64,000 bases of DNA from Lysobacter capsici. Lineage in GTDB: Bacteria; Pseudomonadota; Gammaproteobacteria; Xanthomonadales; Xanthomonadaceae. The notes beneath the pieces were generated by a model. It had not been told where the DNA came from. It saw only the letters and a list, made by a program, of their open reading frames with translations, and searched no databases. Of the stretch, positions 35,541 to 44,946 are shown in pieces (the stretch's first letter is position 1; every line of letters begins with the position of its first letter). Where the stretch lies: positions 3,286,001 to 3,350,000 of the forward strand of contig NZ_CP094357.1 of assembly GCF_014779555.2 (NCBI RefSeq). Direction: 5' to 3'. The translations under genes were made by a program, and so were the position numbers.

Positions 35541-36554
35541 ATGAGCCGACCGCGCGCATCCAATCCCGCCCGCAAGGCCGGCGAACACCTGACCATGGCC
35601 GACCTGGCCGAACTGGCCGGGGTTTCGGCGATCACCGTCTCGCGCGCCCTGCGCGACAGCCCGCTGGTCAATCCGGAAACCCGGGCCAGGATCAAGGAAC
35701 TGGCCGAGCGCGAGGGTTACCAATTCAACATCAGCGCGCGCAACCTGCGCCTGCGCCGCAGCATGACCGTGGCGGTGGTGGTGGAAATGAAACCCACGAT
35801 CGAACGGCAGATGTCCGGGCCCTACCCGCTCGACCTGCTCGGCGGCATCAGCCAGGAACTGACCTCGGCCGGCTACAGCGTGCTGCTGACCTCGCTGCAG
35901 GGCGGCGCGCTGCCCAGCGTGCAGGCCGCCGACGGGGTGATCCTGCTCGGCCAGGGCGCGCACGAGGACGCGATGCACGAGGTCCGGCGCTGGGGCCGGC
36001 CGATGGTGGTATGGGGCGCGGTGAGCCGGCACGAATCGCAGATCGTGGTCGGCAGCGACAATCATCTCGGCGGCCGCCTGGCCGCCGAACGTTTCCTGGC
36101 CCTGGGCCGGCGCCGGCCGGTGTTCCTGGGCGACAGCGCGCACGGCGAATTCGCCGAGCGCCTGGAAGGTTTCCAGCGCACCCTGGCCGCGCACGGCATC
36201 GAGCCGTTGACCCCGACCGTGGCCAATTTCACCGTCAGCGCCGGCGCGCAGGCGGTGCATGCCCTGCTCGACCGGCACCCGCAGTTCGACGCCTTGTTCG
36301 CGGCCAGCGACCTGCTGGCAATCGGCGCGATCCGCGCCCTGATCGAACGCGGCCGGCGCGTGCCCGACGACGTGTCGGTGATCGGTTACGACGACACGCC
36401 GCTGGGCGCGACGTATCTGCCTCCGTTGACCTCGATCCATCAGAACTTCGTCGATGCGGGGGTGTCGTTGGCGCGCAAGATTCTGGCGATGATCGAGGGG
36501 GAGCCGGCGCAGTCGGAGATTTTGCCTACGCATTTGGTGGCGCGGGTTACCTGA
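35541..36554 (+). CDS. LacI family transcriptional regulator
   Basis: A 337-residue repressor. The N-terminal helix-turn-helix is TMADLAELAGVSAITVSRAL followed by the hinge (residues 18-70), and the rest is a periplasmic-binding-like effector domain (MTVAVVVEMK, GVILLGQGA, DNHLGGRLAAERFLALGRRRPVFLGD, FAASDLLAIGAIRALIERGRRVPDDVSVIGYDDT, LTSIHQNF). Start at 35541 is the first Met of the homologous region; the frame runs much farther upstream through the hydrolase gene antiparallel to nothing meaningful. It precedes the GH65 locus on the same strand but is separated from it by the long inverted-repeat element. Confidence 0.9.
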   Translation: MSRPRASNPARKAGEHLTMADLAELAGVSAITVSRALRDSPLVNPETRARIKELAEREGYQFNISARNLRLRRSMTVAVVVEMKPTIERQMSGPYPLDLLGGISQELTSAGYSVLLTSLQGGALPSVQAADGVILLGQGAHEDAMHEVRRWGRPMVVWGAVSRHESQIVVGSDNHLGGRLAAERFLALGRRRPVFLGDSAHGEFAERLEGFQRTLAAHGIEPLTPTVANFTVSAGAQAVHALLDRHPQFDALFAASDLLAIGAIRALIERGRRVPDDVSVIGYDDTPLGATYLPPLTSIHQNFVDAGVSLARKILAMIEGEPAQSEILPTHLVARVT

Positions 36555-36618
36555 GGGGTTCGCGGGTTATGGGGTTGGCGACGCGACGGTGGCCTATCGC
36601 GGGAGTGGACGGCTGCGC

Positions 36619-37316
36619 CGTTGACGCGGGTTCGCGGTCGCGGCTTGCGCCGCTCCTACAGGTAGGCCATGTGGCTTTTGCTTGAGCCAGAAGTCACGCA
36701 GTTCATCCAGCGCTGCGACGCTCGGAACTCGCGAGAACAAGAGGACACCCGAAGGGCGGCGCACATGGATGTGCGCCGTGCGCCACAGGGACAGGATGTC
36801 CCGTGTGGCGCATGCCTGCGTCTGCATCGATCGCGCGGGCTCTTGATTCACAAAAAAGCATTTTTCTTTGGTTACCTTTCTTTTGTTGCTTTAGACAAAA
36901 GAAAGTGACCCGCCGCTTTAGCGGCGGAACGCTTTTGATCCTGCTTGCAGCTTTAAGGCTCTAAAGCTTTGAAGCTCTAGAGCTTTTGAAGCCAGAGGCA
37001 AGATCAACAGCTTTCGTCCGCAAGCGGCCGAGTTACTTTCTTTTGTCAAAAGCGACAAAAGAAAGGTAACCAAAGAAAAACGCTTTTTTGTGAATCAAGG
37101 GCCCGCAAGTTCGGCGCAGACGCGGGCATGCGCCACACGAGACATCCTGTCTCGGTGGCGCACGGCGCACATCCATGTGCGCCGCCCTACGGGTGTCCTG
37201 TTGCTAACGCGAGTTACAAGCCTCGCAGCGCTGGAAACGAAACCTGACCTCGAACGAAAGCCACATGGCCTACCTGTAGGAGCGGCGCAAGCCGCGACCG
37301 CGAACCCGCATCAACG
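36619..37316. repeat. Long (about 700 bp) imperfect inverted-repeat element
   Basis: Arms of about 295 bp (36619-36912 and 37022-37316) are imperfect reverse complements around an AT-rich centre of about 110 bp with AGCTTTAAGGCTCTAAAGCT-type words. The outer ends contain the common repeat GTCGCGGCTTGCGCCGCTCC; inner parts contain CTTTGGTTACCTTTCTTTTG and its complement. Each arm holds a similar GTG-started open frame (minus 36851-36594 and plus 37090-37467) with shared translated motifs ACATRDILS, WRTAHIHVRRP and KPHGLPVGAAQAATANP. It lies in the 1138-bp gap between the LacI gene and the GH65 gene, which otherwise contains only the operators listed next. Confidence 0.75.
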
Positions 37317-37546
37317 ACGCAACCTCCCACTCTCGACAAACCGGCCAAACCGAAACTCTCCGCGCGAAATCGGTACTCCGTCATGCTGCAACGCAGCGAC
37401 AACGCCGACGCCAGATGATGGTGCGCACATGGATTTTTGCGCATCGCAACAATCCTTAAGCATCTGATCCAACGCGATAAATCGCAAATCAACACCGACA
37501 CACAACAGCCTCCAGGCACACCGACGCACAACCCGCCCAAGCTCAA

Positions 37547-37576
37547 TTGTTATCGGTAACTTGACATCGATAACAA
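37547..37576 (+). promoter_or_regulatory. Two tandem LacI-type operators upstream of the GH65 gene
   Basis: Two 16-bp CG-centred dyads touch each other: TTGTTATCGGTAACTT (37547-37562) and TTGACATCGATAACAA (37561-37576), with centres 14 bp apart; the outer halves form a perfect inverted repeat ATTGTTATCG / CGATAACAAT. The pattern matches LacI-family sites and the LacI gene lies upstream, making it the likely ligand. Confidence 0.6.
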
Positions 37577-37692
37577 TCAATCCCTACGGTCCGCCACCAA
37601 GACATCGCCGCACACCATCGCAACCCGCCACATCGCCGATGCCGCCCACCCGCTTTCAGGCCTTACGCGTGACCCCGAACCCCGCTCCCGCA

Positions 37693-40600
37693 ATGCCCGC
37701 CTCACCCCACGACACCAACGCCTGGCGCCTGCGCCAGGATCGTCACGACCCCGCGTTGCGTCGCCGCGACGAAACCCTGTTCGCCCTGGCCAACGGCTCA
37801 CTCGGCGTGCGCGGCGGCTTCGAGGAGGCCGACGGCGGCAGCGACGGCAGCTTTCTGGCGTCGGTGTTCGAACAACACCCGATCCACTACCACGAGCGCT
37901 TCCCGGGTTTCGCCCGCAGCACCGACACCCGCCTGCCGGTCGCCGACGGGCAACGCATCGCGGTGTGGCTGGGCGCGCAGCGCCTGGACATCGACGCGGC
38001 GCAGTGGCTCGCGTTCGAACGCGAACTCGATCTGCGCAGCGGTCTGCTGCGGCGGCGTGTGCGCCTGAAGACCGCGCAAGGCCACGGCATCGAAATCCGC
38101 GCCGAGCGCGTGCTGCCGTTCGACAGCGGCGCGGCCGGCGTGGATCTGCTCGCGATCCGCTACACCGTCGCGTCGATCGACTACACCGGCCCCGTCACCC
38201 TGGCCTCGGCGATCGAATGCGGCCACGCGGCCGCCGAACAAGGCGACGACCCGCGCATCGGTGTGGCCTCGGCCGAAGGTCTGCAATTGCTCTCGCGCCA
38301 GGCCGATCGGCGCAGCGCGGACGTGGTCCAGGCGACCCGCCGCAGCGGCGTGCGCGTGGTCTGCAGCCAGGCGCACCGTCTGGGCGAAGGCGTGAGCTTC
38401 GGCGAGGCCGAAATCGGCGAGGAGCATGTCGCCCAGCGCTATCTCGCGCAGTTGCAGCCCGGACAGGCGGCGACGATCGAGAAGTTCGTCGTCTACGCCA
38501 CCGACACCAACCCGCACGCGACCGACCTGCCCGCGCACGCCGCGCAGGCCTTGCATCAGGCGGTGGCGGACGGCTTCGATGTGATCGCCGCGCGTCAGGC
38601 CGCGTCGCTGGCGCAGTTCTGGGACGGCGCGGAATTGTTCATCGACGGCGATGCCGCCGCCGAACAGGCGCTGCGTTTCAACCTGTTCCATCTGCTGCAA
38701 TCGGCCGGGCGCGACGGCGTCAACGGCACCGCCGCCAAGGGCCTGACCGGCGAAGGCTACGAAGGCCATTATTTCTGGGACACCGAAGCCTTCATGCTGC
38801 CGGTGATGGCCTACACCGCGCCGGACGTCGCGCGCGCGATGCTGCATGCGCGCTTTCTCGCGCTGGAACCGGCGCGCGAGCACGCGCGCGAGATGAACCA
38901 TCCGCGCGGCGCGCTGTTCCCGTGGCGCACGATCACCGGCGGCGAATGCTCGGCGCACTACCCCTCCGGTTCGGCCGCGTATCACATCAATGCCGCGGTC
39001 GCGTATGGGCTGGGCCTGTACCTGGACGCGACCGGCGACCTGGATTTCCTGGTCGAATGCGGCGCCGAAATCCTGTTCGAAACCGCGCGCATCTGGCCGC
39101 AGATCGGCCACTTCAACCCGCGTCGCGGCGGCGCGTTCTGCATCCACGAAGTCACCGGCCCGGACGAATACACCGCGCTGGTCGACAACAACTTCTACAC
39201 CAACCGCATGGCCCAGCAGCATCTGCTGCGCGCGGTGCGGGTGTGGGAACAGCTGCGGCGCGAACGTCCCGAGCAATTACAAGCCCTGGCCCAGCGCCTG
39301 CAATTGGAGCCGCACGAGATCGATACCTGGCGCCGCGCCGGCGAGCGCATGTTCCTGCATTACGACGACGCGCTGGGCATCTACGCCCAGGACGACACTT
39401 TCCTCGACAAACCGCGCTGGCCGTTTCCCAAGCACGAGGGCGAACACCGTCCGCTGCTGCTCGACTACCACCCGCTCACCTTGTACCGCCACCAGATCTG
39501 CAAGCAGGCCGACGTGGTGATGGCGCTGGTGCTGGCCGGCGACGGCATCGGCGCCGACGTCAAGCGTCGCAGCTACGACTATTACGAAGCGGTCACCACC
39601 CACGACTCGACCTTGTCGGCATCGGTGTTCGGCATCCTCGCCAGCGAAGTCGGCCACGCCGAGCAGGCGGCGAAATTCTTCGGCGACAACCTGCGCGTCG
39701 ATCTGGACGATCTGCACGGCAATACCGATCACGGCGTGCATATGGCGGCGCTGGCGGGGACGTGGCTGGGTCTGGCCTCGGGTTTCGCCGGCTTGCGCAC
39801 GGCCGACGGCGTGCTGAAATTCGCGCCGACCTTGCCGCGGCAATGGCGCGGTTTCGGTTTCGGCCTGCGCTGGCAAGGCCGGCGACTGCGCCTGCGGGTC
39901 GATCGCGACGGCGTCGAATACACCTTGCTCGACGGCGCGGCACTGCGCATCGAACACGCCGGCCGCGCGATCGAACTGAGCGCGCAAACGCCGGTGCGGG
40001 TCGCGCTCGCGCGGCCCGGCAGCCGGCCCGGCGACGACGGCAAGCTCGCGTTCCCGCGCCCGGCGCAGGCGCTGATCTTCGATCTCGACGGCGTGCTCAC
40101 CGACACCGCGCAGACCCACTACCGCGCCTGGAAGCGCATGGCCGACGAAGAAGGCCTGCCGTTCGACCAGCACGTCAACGAGCAGCTCAAGGGCGTCGAC
40201 CGGATGAATTCGCTGGAGATCATCCTGCGCCACGCCGGCAAGGTACTGAGCGCCGAGCAGAAACTTGCGCTGGCCGAACGCAAGAACGGCTACTACGTCG
40301 AGGCCATCGCCGAAGTTACGCCGAAGGATCTGTTTCCCGGGGTCGAACGCGTGCTCGAACAGGCGCGCGCGCGCGGCCTCAAGCTCGGCCTGGCCTCGGC
40401 CAGCCGCAACGCCGCCGCCCTGCTCGACCGCCTCGGCATCGCCGATCGTTTCGACTACATCGCCGACGCGGCGCGGATCGCCCGCGCCAAACCGGCGCCG
40501 GATATTTTCCTGGATGTCGCCGCCGCCTTGGGCGTCGCGCCGCCGCTGTGCATCGGCCTGGAAGACGCCGCCGCCGGCGTGGTCGCTATCAAGACCGCCG

Positions 40601-40704
40601 GCATGGCCGCGATCGGCATCGGCGACGCGGCGACGCTCGCGCGCGCCGACGCCTGTCTGCCCGACATCGCGTCCTTCGATCTGAACGCTTTCGTTTCGCC
40701 CTGA
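37693..40704 (+). CDS. Fused GH65 disaccharide phosphorylase / beta-phosphoglucomutase
   Basis: A 1003-residue protein of two enzymes. Residues 1 to about 775 are a GH65 phosphorylase (maltose-, trehalose- or kojibiose-type) with ETLFALANGSLGVRGG near the start, HYFWDTEAFMLPV, and the catalytic Glu492 in VTGPDEYTALVDNNFYTN. Residues from about 790 are a HAD-type beta-phosphoglucomutase with FDLDGVLTDTA (nucleophile Asp797, acid/base Asp799), ASASRNAA, and a GLEDAAAGV motif. Phosphorolysis gives glucose plus beta-glucose 1-phosphate, which the tail turns into glucose 6-phosphate. Start: the frame opens with TTG at 37561 inside the operators; ATG at 37639 and 37693 are candidates and I prefer 37693 by domain length. 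Substrate linkage cannot be told. Confidence 0.88.
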   Translation: MPASPHDTNAWRLRQDRHDPALRRRDETLFALANGSLGVRGGFEEADGGSDGSFLASVFEQHPIHYHERFPGFARSTDTRLPVADGQRIAVWLGAQRLDIDAAQWLAFERELDLRSGLLRRRVRLKTAQGHGIEIRAERVLPFDSGAAGVDLLAIRYTVASIDYTGPVTLASAIECGHAAAEQGDDPRIGVASAEGLQLLSRQADRRSADVVQATRRSGVRVVCSQAHRLGEGVSFGEAEIGEEHVAQRYLAQLQPGQAATIEKFVVYATDTNPHATDLPAHAAQALHQAVADGFDVIAARQAASLAQFWDGAELFIDGDAAAEQALRFNLFHLLQSAGRDGVNGTAAKGLTGEGYEGHYFWDTEAFMLPVMAYTAPDVARAMLHARFLALEPAREHAREMNHPRGALFPWRTITGGECSAHYPSGSAAYHINAAVAYGLGLYLDATGDLDFLVECGAEILFETARIWPQIGHFNPRRGGAFCIHEVTGPDEYTALVDNNFYTNRMAQQHLLRAVRVWEQLRRERPEQLQALAQRLQLEPHEIDTWRRAGERMFLHYDDALGIYAQDDTFLDKPRWPFPKHEGEHRPLLLDYHPLTLYRHQICKQADVVMALVLAGDGIGADVKRRSYDYYEAVTTHDSTLSASVFGILASEVGHAEQAAKFFGDNLRVDLDDLHGNTDHGVHMAALAGTWLGLASGFAGLRTADGVLKFAPTLPRQWRGFGFGLRWQGRRLRLRVDRDGVEYTLLDGAALRIEHAGRAIELSAQTPVRVALARPGSRPGDDGKLAFPRPAQALIFDLDGVLTDTAQTHYRAWKRMADEEGLPFDQHVNEQLKGVDRMNSLEIILRHAGKVLSAEQKLALAERKNGYYVEAIAEVTPKDLFPGVERVLEQARARGLKLGLASASRNAAALLDRLGIADRFDYIADAARIARAKPAPDIFLDVAAALGVAPPLCIGLEDAAAGVVAIKTAGMAAIGIGDAATLARADACLPDIASFDLNAFVSP

Positions 40705-40779
40705 CCGCGTCGGCACGTACCGCCGCGGCAGACCGCCTTGCAGTTCAACAATCCATAACAACCGGGTGGGGAGATCACC

Positions 40780-43197
40780 ATGCACCACGCAGCCTTCAAG
40801 CAAACCCGTCTGATGCGTTACGCGCTGTCCGCGGCGATCGCCGCCGCGCTCGCGCCAGGCCACGCACTGGCCCAGGACGCGGCCGCCGCCGCGCCGCAGG
40901 ACGCCGCGCCGGCCGAAACGTCGGCGACCACTCTCGACGCGGTCGTGGTCAGCGGCACCGCGCGCTTCAAGGGCCTGCGCAAGCGCGACGCGAGCTTCTC
41001 GATCACCACCGCATCGCTCGAGCAGATCCAGGAAGCCGTGCCCTTGAGCACCGCCGACGCGCTCAAGGTCGTGCCCGGCATCTGGGCCGAATCGGCCGGC
41101 GGCAGCACCGGCGCCAACATCTTCGTGCGCGGCATGCCCTCGGAAGGCGACGCGCCGTTCGTGACCGTGCAGATGGACGGCGCGCCGCTGTTCCCGCCGC
41201 CGACCCTGTCGTTCCTGGAAAACTCCACGCTGTTCCGCATGGACGACACCATCGACCGCATGGAAGTGCTGCGCGGCGGCCCGAGCCCGATCTTCTCCAA
41301 CGGCCAGCCCGGCGCGACGGTCAACTTCATCCAGAAGAAAGGCGGCGAAGACCCCGCCGGCAGCGTGCGTGTGGGCGTGGGCAGCGACAATCTGCGCCGG
41401 GTCGACCTGTTCAACAGCGGCAAGCTCGGCGAAGGCTGGTACTACAGCGTCGGCGGTTTCTACCGCAGCACCGACGGCGTGCGCGACACCCAGTTCCCGG
41501 CCGACAAGGGCGGCCAGCTCAGCGCCACCCTGACCCACAGCTGGGACAAGGGCGAAATCACCGTGTACGCGCGCCACACCGACGACAAGAACGCGTTCTT
41601 CACTCCGATCCCGCTGCTTTCGCGCAATAACGGCGGCAGCCTGTCGAGCTTTCCCGGCCTGGACGCGCAGACCGGCACCCTGCTCGGCAACGATTTCCGC
41701 CACGTCACCATTCCGACCGGACCGAACGGCCAGACCATCAGCCGCGATCTCGCCGACGGCCGCGGCATCAACCTCGACGTGTTCGGCGCGTCGATGGATT
41801 TCTACGCCGGCGACTGGACCATCAGCGACCGGGTCAACTTCGTCAGCGGCAGCGCGCCGACCAACGGCCTGTTCACCGGCGCCAGCCCGCAGACGCTGGG
41901 ATCGTTCATCGCCGGCTACGGCAGCGCCGGCACCGCGACCTACGTCAACGGCGGCGGCGCGGTCGATCCGAATCAGCAGGTATTGACCGCCGGGTTCTGG
42001 GTGGTCGACAAGGAAATCGAATCGTTCACCAACGACCTGCGTTTCAGCAAGGATCTGTTCGAAGGCAACACCCTGACCGCCGGCGTGTACTTCGCCAAGT
42101 ATTCGTCCAAGGACACTTGGTACCTGGGCAACAACATGCTGCTGACCGCGCAGAACAACGCGCGCCGGATCAATCTGACCCTGGCCGACGGCCGCCAGGT
42201 CACCCGCGACGGCTTCACCGGCACCTCGTTCTTCTCGTTGCGCGGCGACTACGACGGCCAGAACACCGCGGTGTTCCTCGCCGACGAATGGCAGATCAAC
42301 GACCGCCTGCGCCTGGACGGCGGCATCCGCTACGAGTGGCAGCAGGTCGACGGCACCGTCCACGACACCGCCACGGTCGACCTGGACGGCAATCCGAACA
42401 CGCTGTACGACAACGCCACCTCGATCTCGCTGCCGGGCAGCCGCCGCATCGACCAGGACGACAAGCATTTCTCCTGGACCCTGGGCCTGAACTACAAGCT
42501 CAACGACAGCTCCAGCGTGTTCGCGCGCGCCAACTCGGGCTACAAGCTGCCGACCTTCGATGCGTTGCGCGACGGCAACAACAAAGTGCAGGAAATCGAC
42601 CAGTACGAACTGGGCTTCAAGTCCGGCAACTCGGTCTACGACTTGTACCTGACCGCGTTCTACAACAGCTTCACCAACTCGCCGTTCCAGGCCTTCCTCG
42701 ACGACGGCACCAACTTCACCACCGCCGGCGATTCGCGTGCCTACGGGATCGAGGTCGAAGGCGCGGTGCGGCCGGTCGGCGGGCTGGAACTGGCCCTGAC
42801 CGGCGTGTGGCTGGATGCGAAGTACGAGAACTACCGCGAGTTCACCGGCAATCAAGTCATGCGCCAGCCCAAGCAGCAGTTCCGCTTCACTCCGAGCTAT
42901 TTCTGGACCCTGCCGTTCGGCGATCTGAAGATCTTCGCGACCTACTCGCGCATCGGCGATCGTTTCGCCGATCTGGCCAACACCCAGAAGCTGCCGTCGT
43001 ACGAAACTTTGGATGTCGGCGCGAACATGCATGTCGGCGACAACTGGGAGTTCGCGCTCAGCGGCAGCAACGTGACCAACGAGCTGGGCCTGACCGAAGG
43101 CAACGTGCGCGTGCCCGGCGCGGCGACCGGCGGCGTGTTCATGGGCCGGCCGATCGCGGGGCGTTCGTATCTGTTCTCGGCGGCGTATAAGTGGTGA
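40780..43197 (+). CDS. TonB-dependent outer membrane receptor, probable saccharide uptake
   Basis: An 805-residue receptor. A signal peptide ends near GHALAQD; a TonB-box-like TTLDAVVVSGTA lies at about 50-60; the plug domain carries VPLSTADALKVVPGIW, ANIFVRGMPSEGDAPFVTVQMDGAPL and DRMEVLRGGPSPIFSNGQPGATVNF; the rest is a 22-strand barrel ending in the aromatic YKW. It lies 75 bp after the GH65 fusion gene with GGGGAG before the ATG and is probably cotranscribed; I infer it imports the oligosaccharide metabolised by that enzyme. Ferric-siderophore transport is the alternative, since the plug resembles both types. Confidence 0.88.
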   Translation: MHHAAFKQTRLMRYALSAAIAAALAPGHALAQDAAAAAPQDAAPAETSATTLDAVVVSGTARFKGLRKRDASFSITTASLEQIQEAVPLSTADALKVVPGIWAESAGGSTGANIFVRGMPSEGDAPFVTVQMDGAPLFPPPTLSFLENSTLFRMDDTIDRMEVLRGGPSPIFSNGQPGATVNFIQKKGGEDPAGSVRVGVGSDNLRRVDLFNSGKLGEGWYYSVGGFYRSTDGVRDTQFPADKGGQLSATLTHSWDKGEITVYARHTDDKNAFFTPIPLLSRNNGGSLSSFPGLDAQTGTLLGNDFRHVTIPTGPNGQTISRDLADGRGINLDVFGASMDFYAGDWTISDRVNFVSGSAPTNGLFTGASPQTLGSFIAGYGSAGTATYVNGGGAVDPNQQVLTAGFWVVDKEIESFTNDLRFSKDLFEGNTLTAGVYFAKYSSKDTWYLGNNMLLTAQNNARRINLTLADGRQVTRDGFTGTSFFSLRGDYDGQNTAVFLADEWQINDRLRLDGGIRYEWQQVDGTVHDTATVDLDGNPNTLYDNATSISLPGSRRIDQDDKHFSWTLGLNYKLNDSSSVFARANSGYKLPTFDALRDGNNKVQEIDQYELGFKSGNSVYDLYLTAFYNSFTNSPFQAFLDDGTNFTTAGDSRAYGIEVEGAVRPVGGLELALTGVWLDAKYENYREFTGNQVMRQPKQQFRFTPSYFWTLPFGDLKIFATYSRIGDRFADLANTQKLPSYETLDVGANMHVGDNWEFALSGSNVTNELGLTEGNVRVPGAATGGVFMGRPIAGRSYLFSAAYKW

Positions 43198-43219
43198 TCG
43201 CGCGCTGAGTCGACGTGCT

Positions 43220-43586
43220 CAAAGCCCCTCTCCCGCTTTGCGGGAGAGGGGTTGGGGTGAGGGCAAGATCATCGCCACGCGCCCTCATCCGCCCCGTCGG
43301 GGCACCTTCTCCCGCGCGCGGGAGAAGGATTCACTCTCGATACGTTCAAAGCCCCTCTCTTGCGAAGCGGGAGAGGGGTTGGGGTGAGGGCAAGATCGCC
43401 ACGCGCCCTCATCCGCCCCTTCGGGGCACCTTCTCCCGCACGCGGGAGAAGGATTCACACTCTGGATGCGTTCAAAGCCCCTCTCCCGCTTTGCGGGAGA
43501 GGGGTTGGGGTGAGGGCAAGATCATCGCCACGCGCCCTCATCCGCCCCGTCGGGGCACCTTCTCCCGCACGCGGGAGAAGGATTCA
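43220..43586. repeat. Three tandem copies of a 126-127 bp palindromic intergenic repeat
   Basis: Units start at 43220, 43347 and 43473. Each contains two hairpins: CCCTCTCCCGC...GCGGGAGAGGG, then CCCTCATCCGCCCC..GGGGCACC followed by CTTCTCCCGC..GCGGGAGAAGG. Copies differ by a few bases in loops. A half unit recurs at 58560-58602. The tract fills the 419-bp gap between the receptor and MFS genes and would act as a transcription and RNA-decay barrier. Confidence 0.9.
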
Positions 43587-43616
43587 ATACGCGGTAGATG
43601 ATTCGCCGGAGCCCGC

Positions 43617-44879
43617 ATGACCGCCACCGCCACCGCCGCCAACCGCCGCCTGATGATCGTGGCGATGATCCTGACCTACATGATGTTCGGGATCCTGCTC
43701 AACAGCGTGGGCACGGTGATCCTGCAGTCGATCCAGGGCTTCGGCATCAGCAAGGGCGACGCCAGCATCCTGGAGGCCTTCAAGGACCTGCCGATCGCGG
43801 TGGTGTCCTTCCTCACCGCCGCGCTGATGCCGCGGCTGGGCTATCGCCGCGCGATGATGCTGGGCCTGGGCATCGTCGGCGTCGCCTGCGCGCTGATGCC
43901 GCTGCTGTCCTCGTTCTGGATGACCAAGGTCTTGTTCATCGCCACCGGCGTGTCGTTCGCCCTGACCAAGGTCTCGGTGTATTCCTCGATCGGCCTGCTG
44001 ACCGAAGGCAAGCAGGCGCATGCCAGCCTGACCAGCATCATCGAAGGCTGGTTCATGGTCGGCGTGCTCGCCGGCTACTGGATCTTCGCCTGGTTCATCA
44101 ACCCCGATTCGCCGGCCGACCCGGTCTGGCTGCGCGTGTACTGGCTGCTCGCGGCGATGGCCGCGTTGATCGTCGTGCTGCTCGCGTGTTCGCGCATGGA
44201 CGAATCGGCCGCGCGCGACGGCCATGCCGCCGCCGATTCGTTTCTCGACATGTTCCGCCTGGTCGCCCAGCCGCTGGTCGCCGCGTTCCTGGTCTCGGCG
44301 TTCCTGTACGTGCTGATCGAACAGAGCGTCGGCACGTGGCTGCCGACCTTCAATCGCGAAATCCTGCACCTGCCCACGACCATGAGCGTGCAGGCGGCGA
44401 GCATCTTCGCGGTGTCGCTCGCGCTGGGCCGGCTCGCCGCCGGCCTCGCGCTGCGGCGCGTGCCGTGGCACTGGCTGTTAATCACCTGCGTGGTGGCGAT
44501 GGCGTTGCTGGTGATCGTGGCCCTGCCATTGGCCGGTCAGGCACGGCCGAGCGACGACATGACCTGGGCGCGCGCGCCGCTGGCGGCGTATGTGTTCCCG
44601 CTGATCGGCCTGTTCATGGCGCCAATCTATCCGGCGATCAACTCGGTCGTGCTCAGCTCGCTGCCCAAGTCGCGGCATGCGGCGATGACCGGCCTGATCG
44701 TGGTGTTTTCCGCGCTCGGCGGCACTACCGGTTCGTTCATCACCGGCCAGTTGTTCGCGCGCATCGGCGGCGGCACCGCGTTCTATCTGTCGCTGCTGCC
44801 GATGGCGCTGTTGCTGCTGGCGATCGCGATGCTCAAGCGCCAGTCCGCGCGCGCCGAACGCGCGATCGCGGCCGCCTGA
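43617..44879 (+). CDS. MFS sugar transporter
   Basis: A 420-residue major facilitator protein with about twelve membrane helices, starting MIVAMILTYMMFGILLNSVGTVI. The first-loop signature region (MPRLGYRRAMMLGLG), a mid-protein cytosolic loop (about 195-220), and C-half motifs (FMAPIYPAINSVVLSSLP, GLIVVFSALGGTTGSFITGQ) resemble FucP/GluP-type sugar:proton symporters. It probably carries the sugar released into the periplasm across the inner membrane. RBS GGAG precedes the ATG. It lies downstream of the receptor gene, but the triple repeat between them may insulate it. Confidence 0.85.
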   Translation: MTATATAANRRLMIVAMILTYMMFGILLNSVGTVILQSIQGFGISKGDASILEAFKDLPIAVVSFLTAALMPRLGYRRAMMLGLGIVGVACALMPLLSSFWMTKVLFIATGVSFALTKVSVYSSIGLLTEGKQAHASLTSIIEGWFMVGVLAGYWIFAWFINPDSPADPVWLRVYWLLAAMAALIVVLLACSRMDESAARDGHAAADSFLDMFRLVAQPLVAAFLVSAFLYVLIEQSVGTWLPTFNREILHLPTTMSVQAASIFAVSLALGRLAAGLALRRVPWHWLLITCVVAMALLVIVALPLAGQARPSDDMTWARAPLAAYVFPLIGLFMAPIYPAINSVVLSSLPKSRHAAMTGLIVVFSALGGTTGSFITGQLFARIGGGTAFYLSLLPMALLLLAIAMLKRQSARAERAIAAA

Positions 44880-44934
44880 GCGGGCGCGCCGTTCGCGACC
44901 GATCATCGGCATTCTGTTTCTCCCAGGGCTGGGC

Positions 44935-44940
44935 TATGCT
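44935..44940 (+). promoter_or_regulatory. Possible -10 box of the small RNA
   Basis: TATGCT lies 7-8 bp before the inferred 5' end of the candidate small RNA; no convincing -35 box is visible. Confidence 0.3.
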
Positions 44941-44946
44941 CGACCT

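Noticed and set aside
36594-37467. Two GTG-started frames in the long inverted repeat as genes
   Set aside because: They mirror each other because the DNA is an inverted repeat; no ribosome site or known family. Reported as part of the repeat instead.
43220-43586. Regular direct repeats suggesting a CRISPR array
   Set aside because: Only three units of 126 bp with no unique spacers, each made of hairpins; a tandem intergenic repeat.
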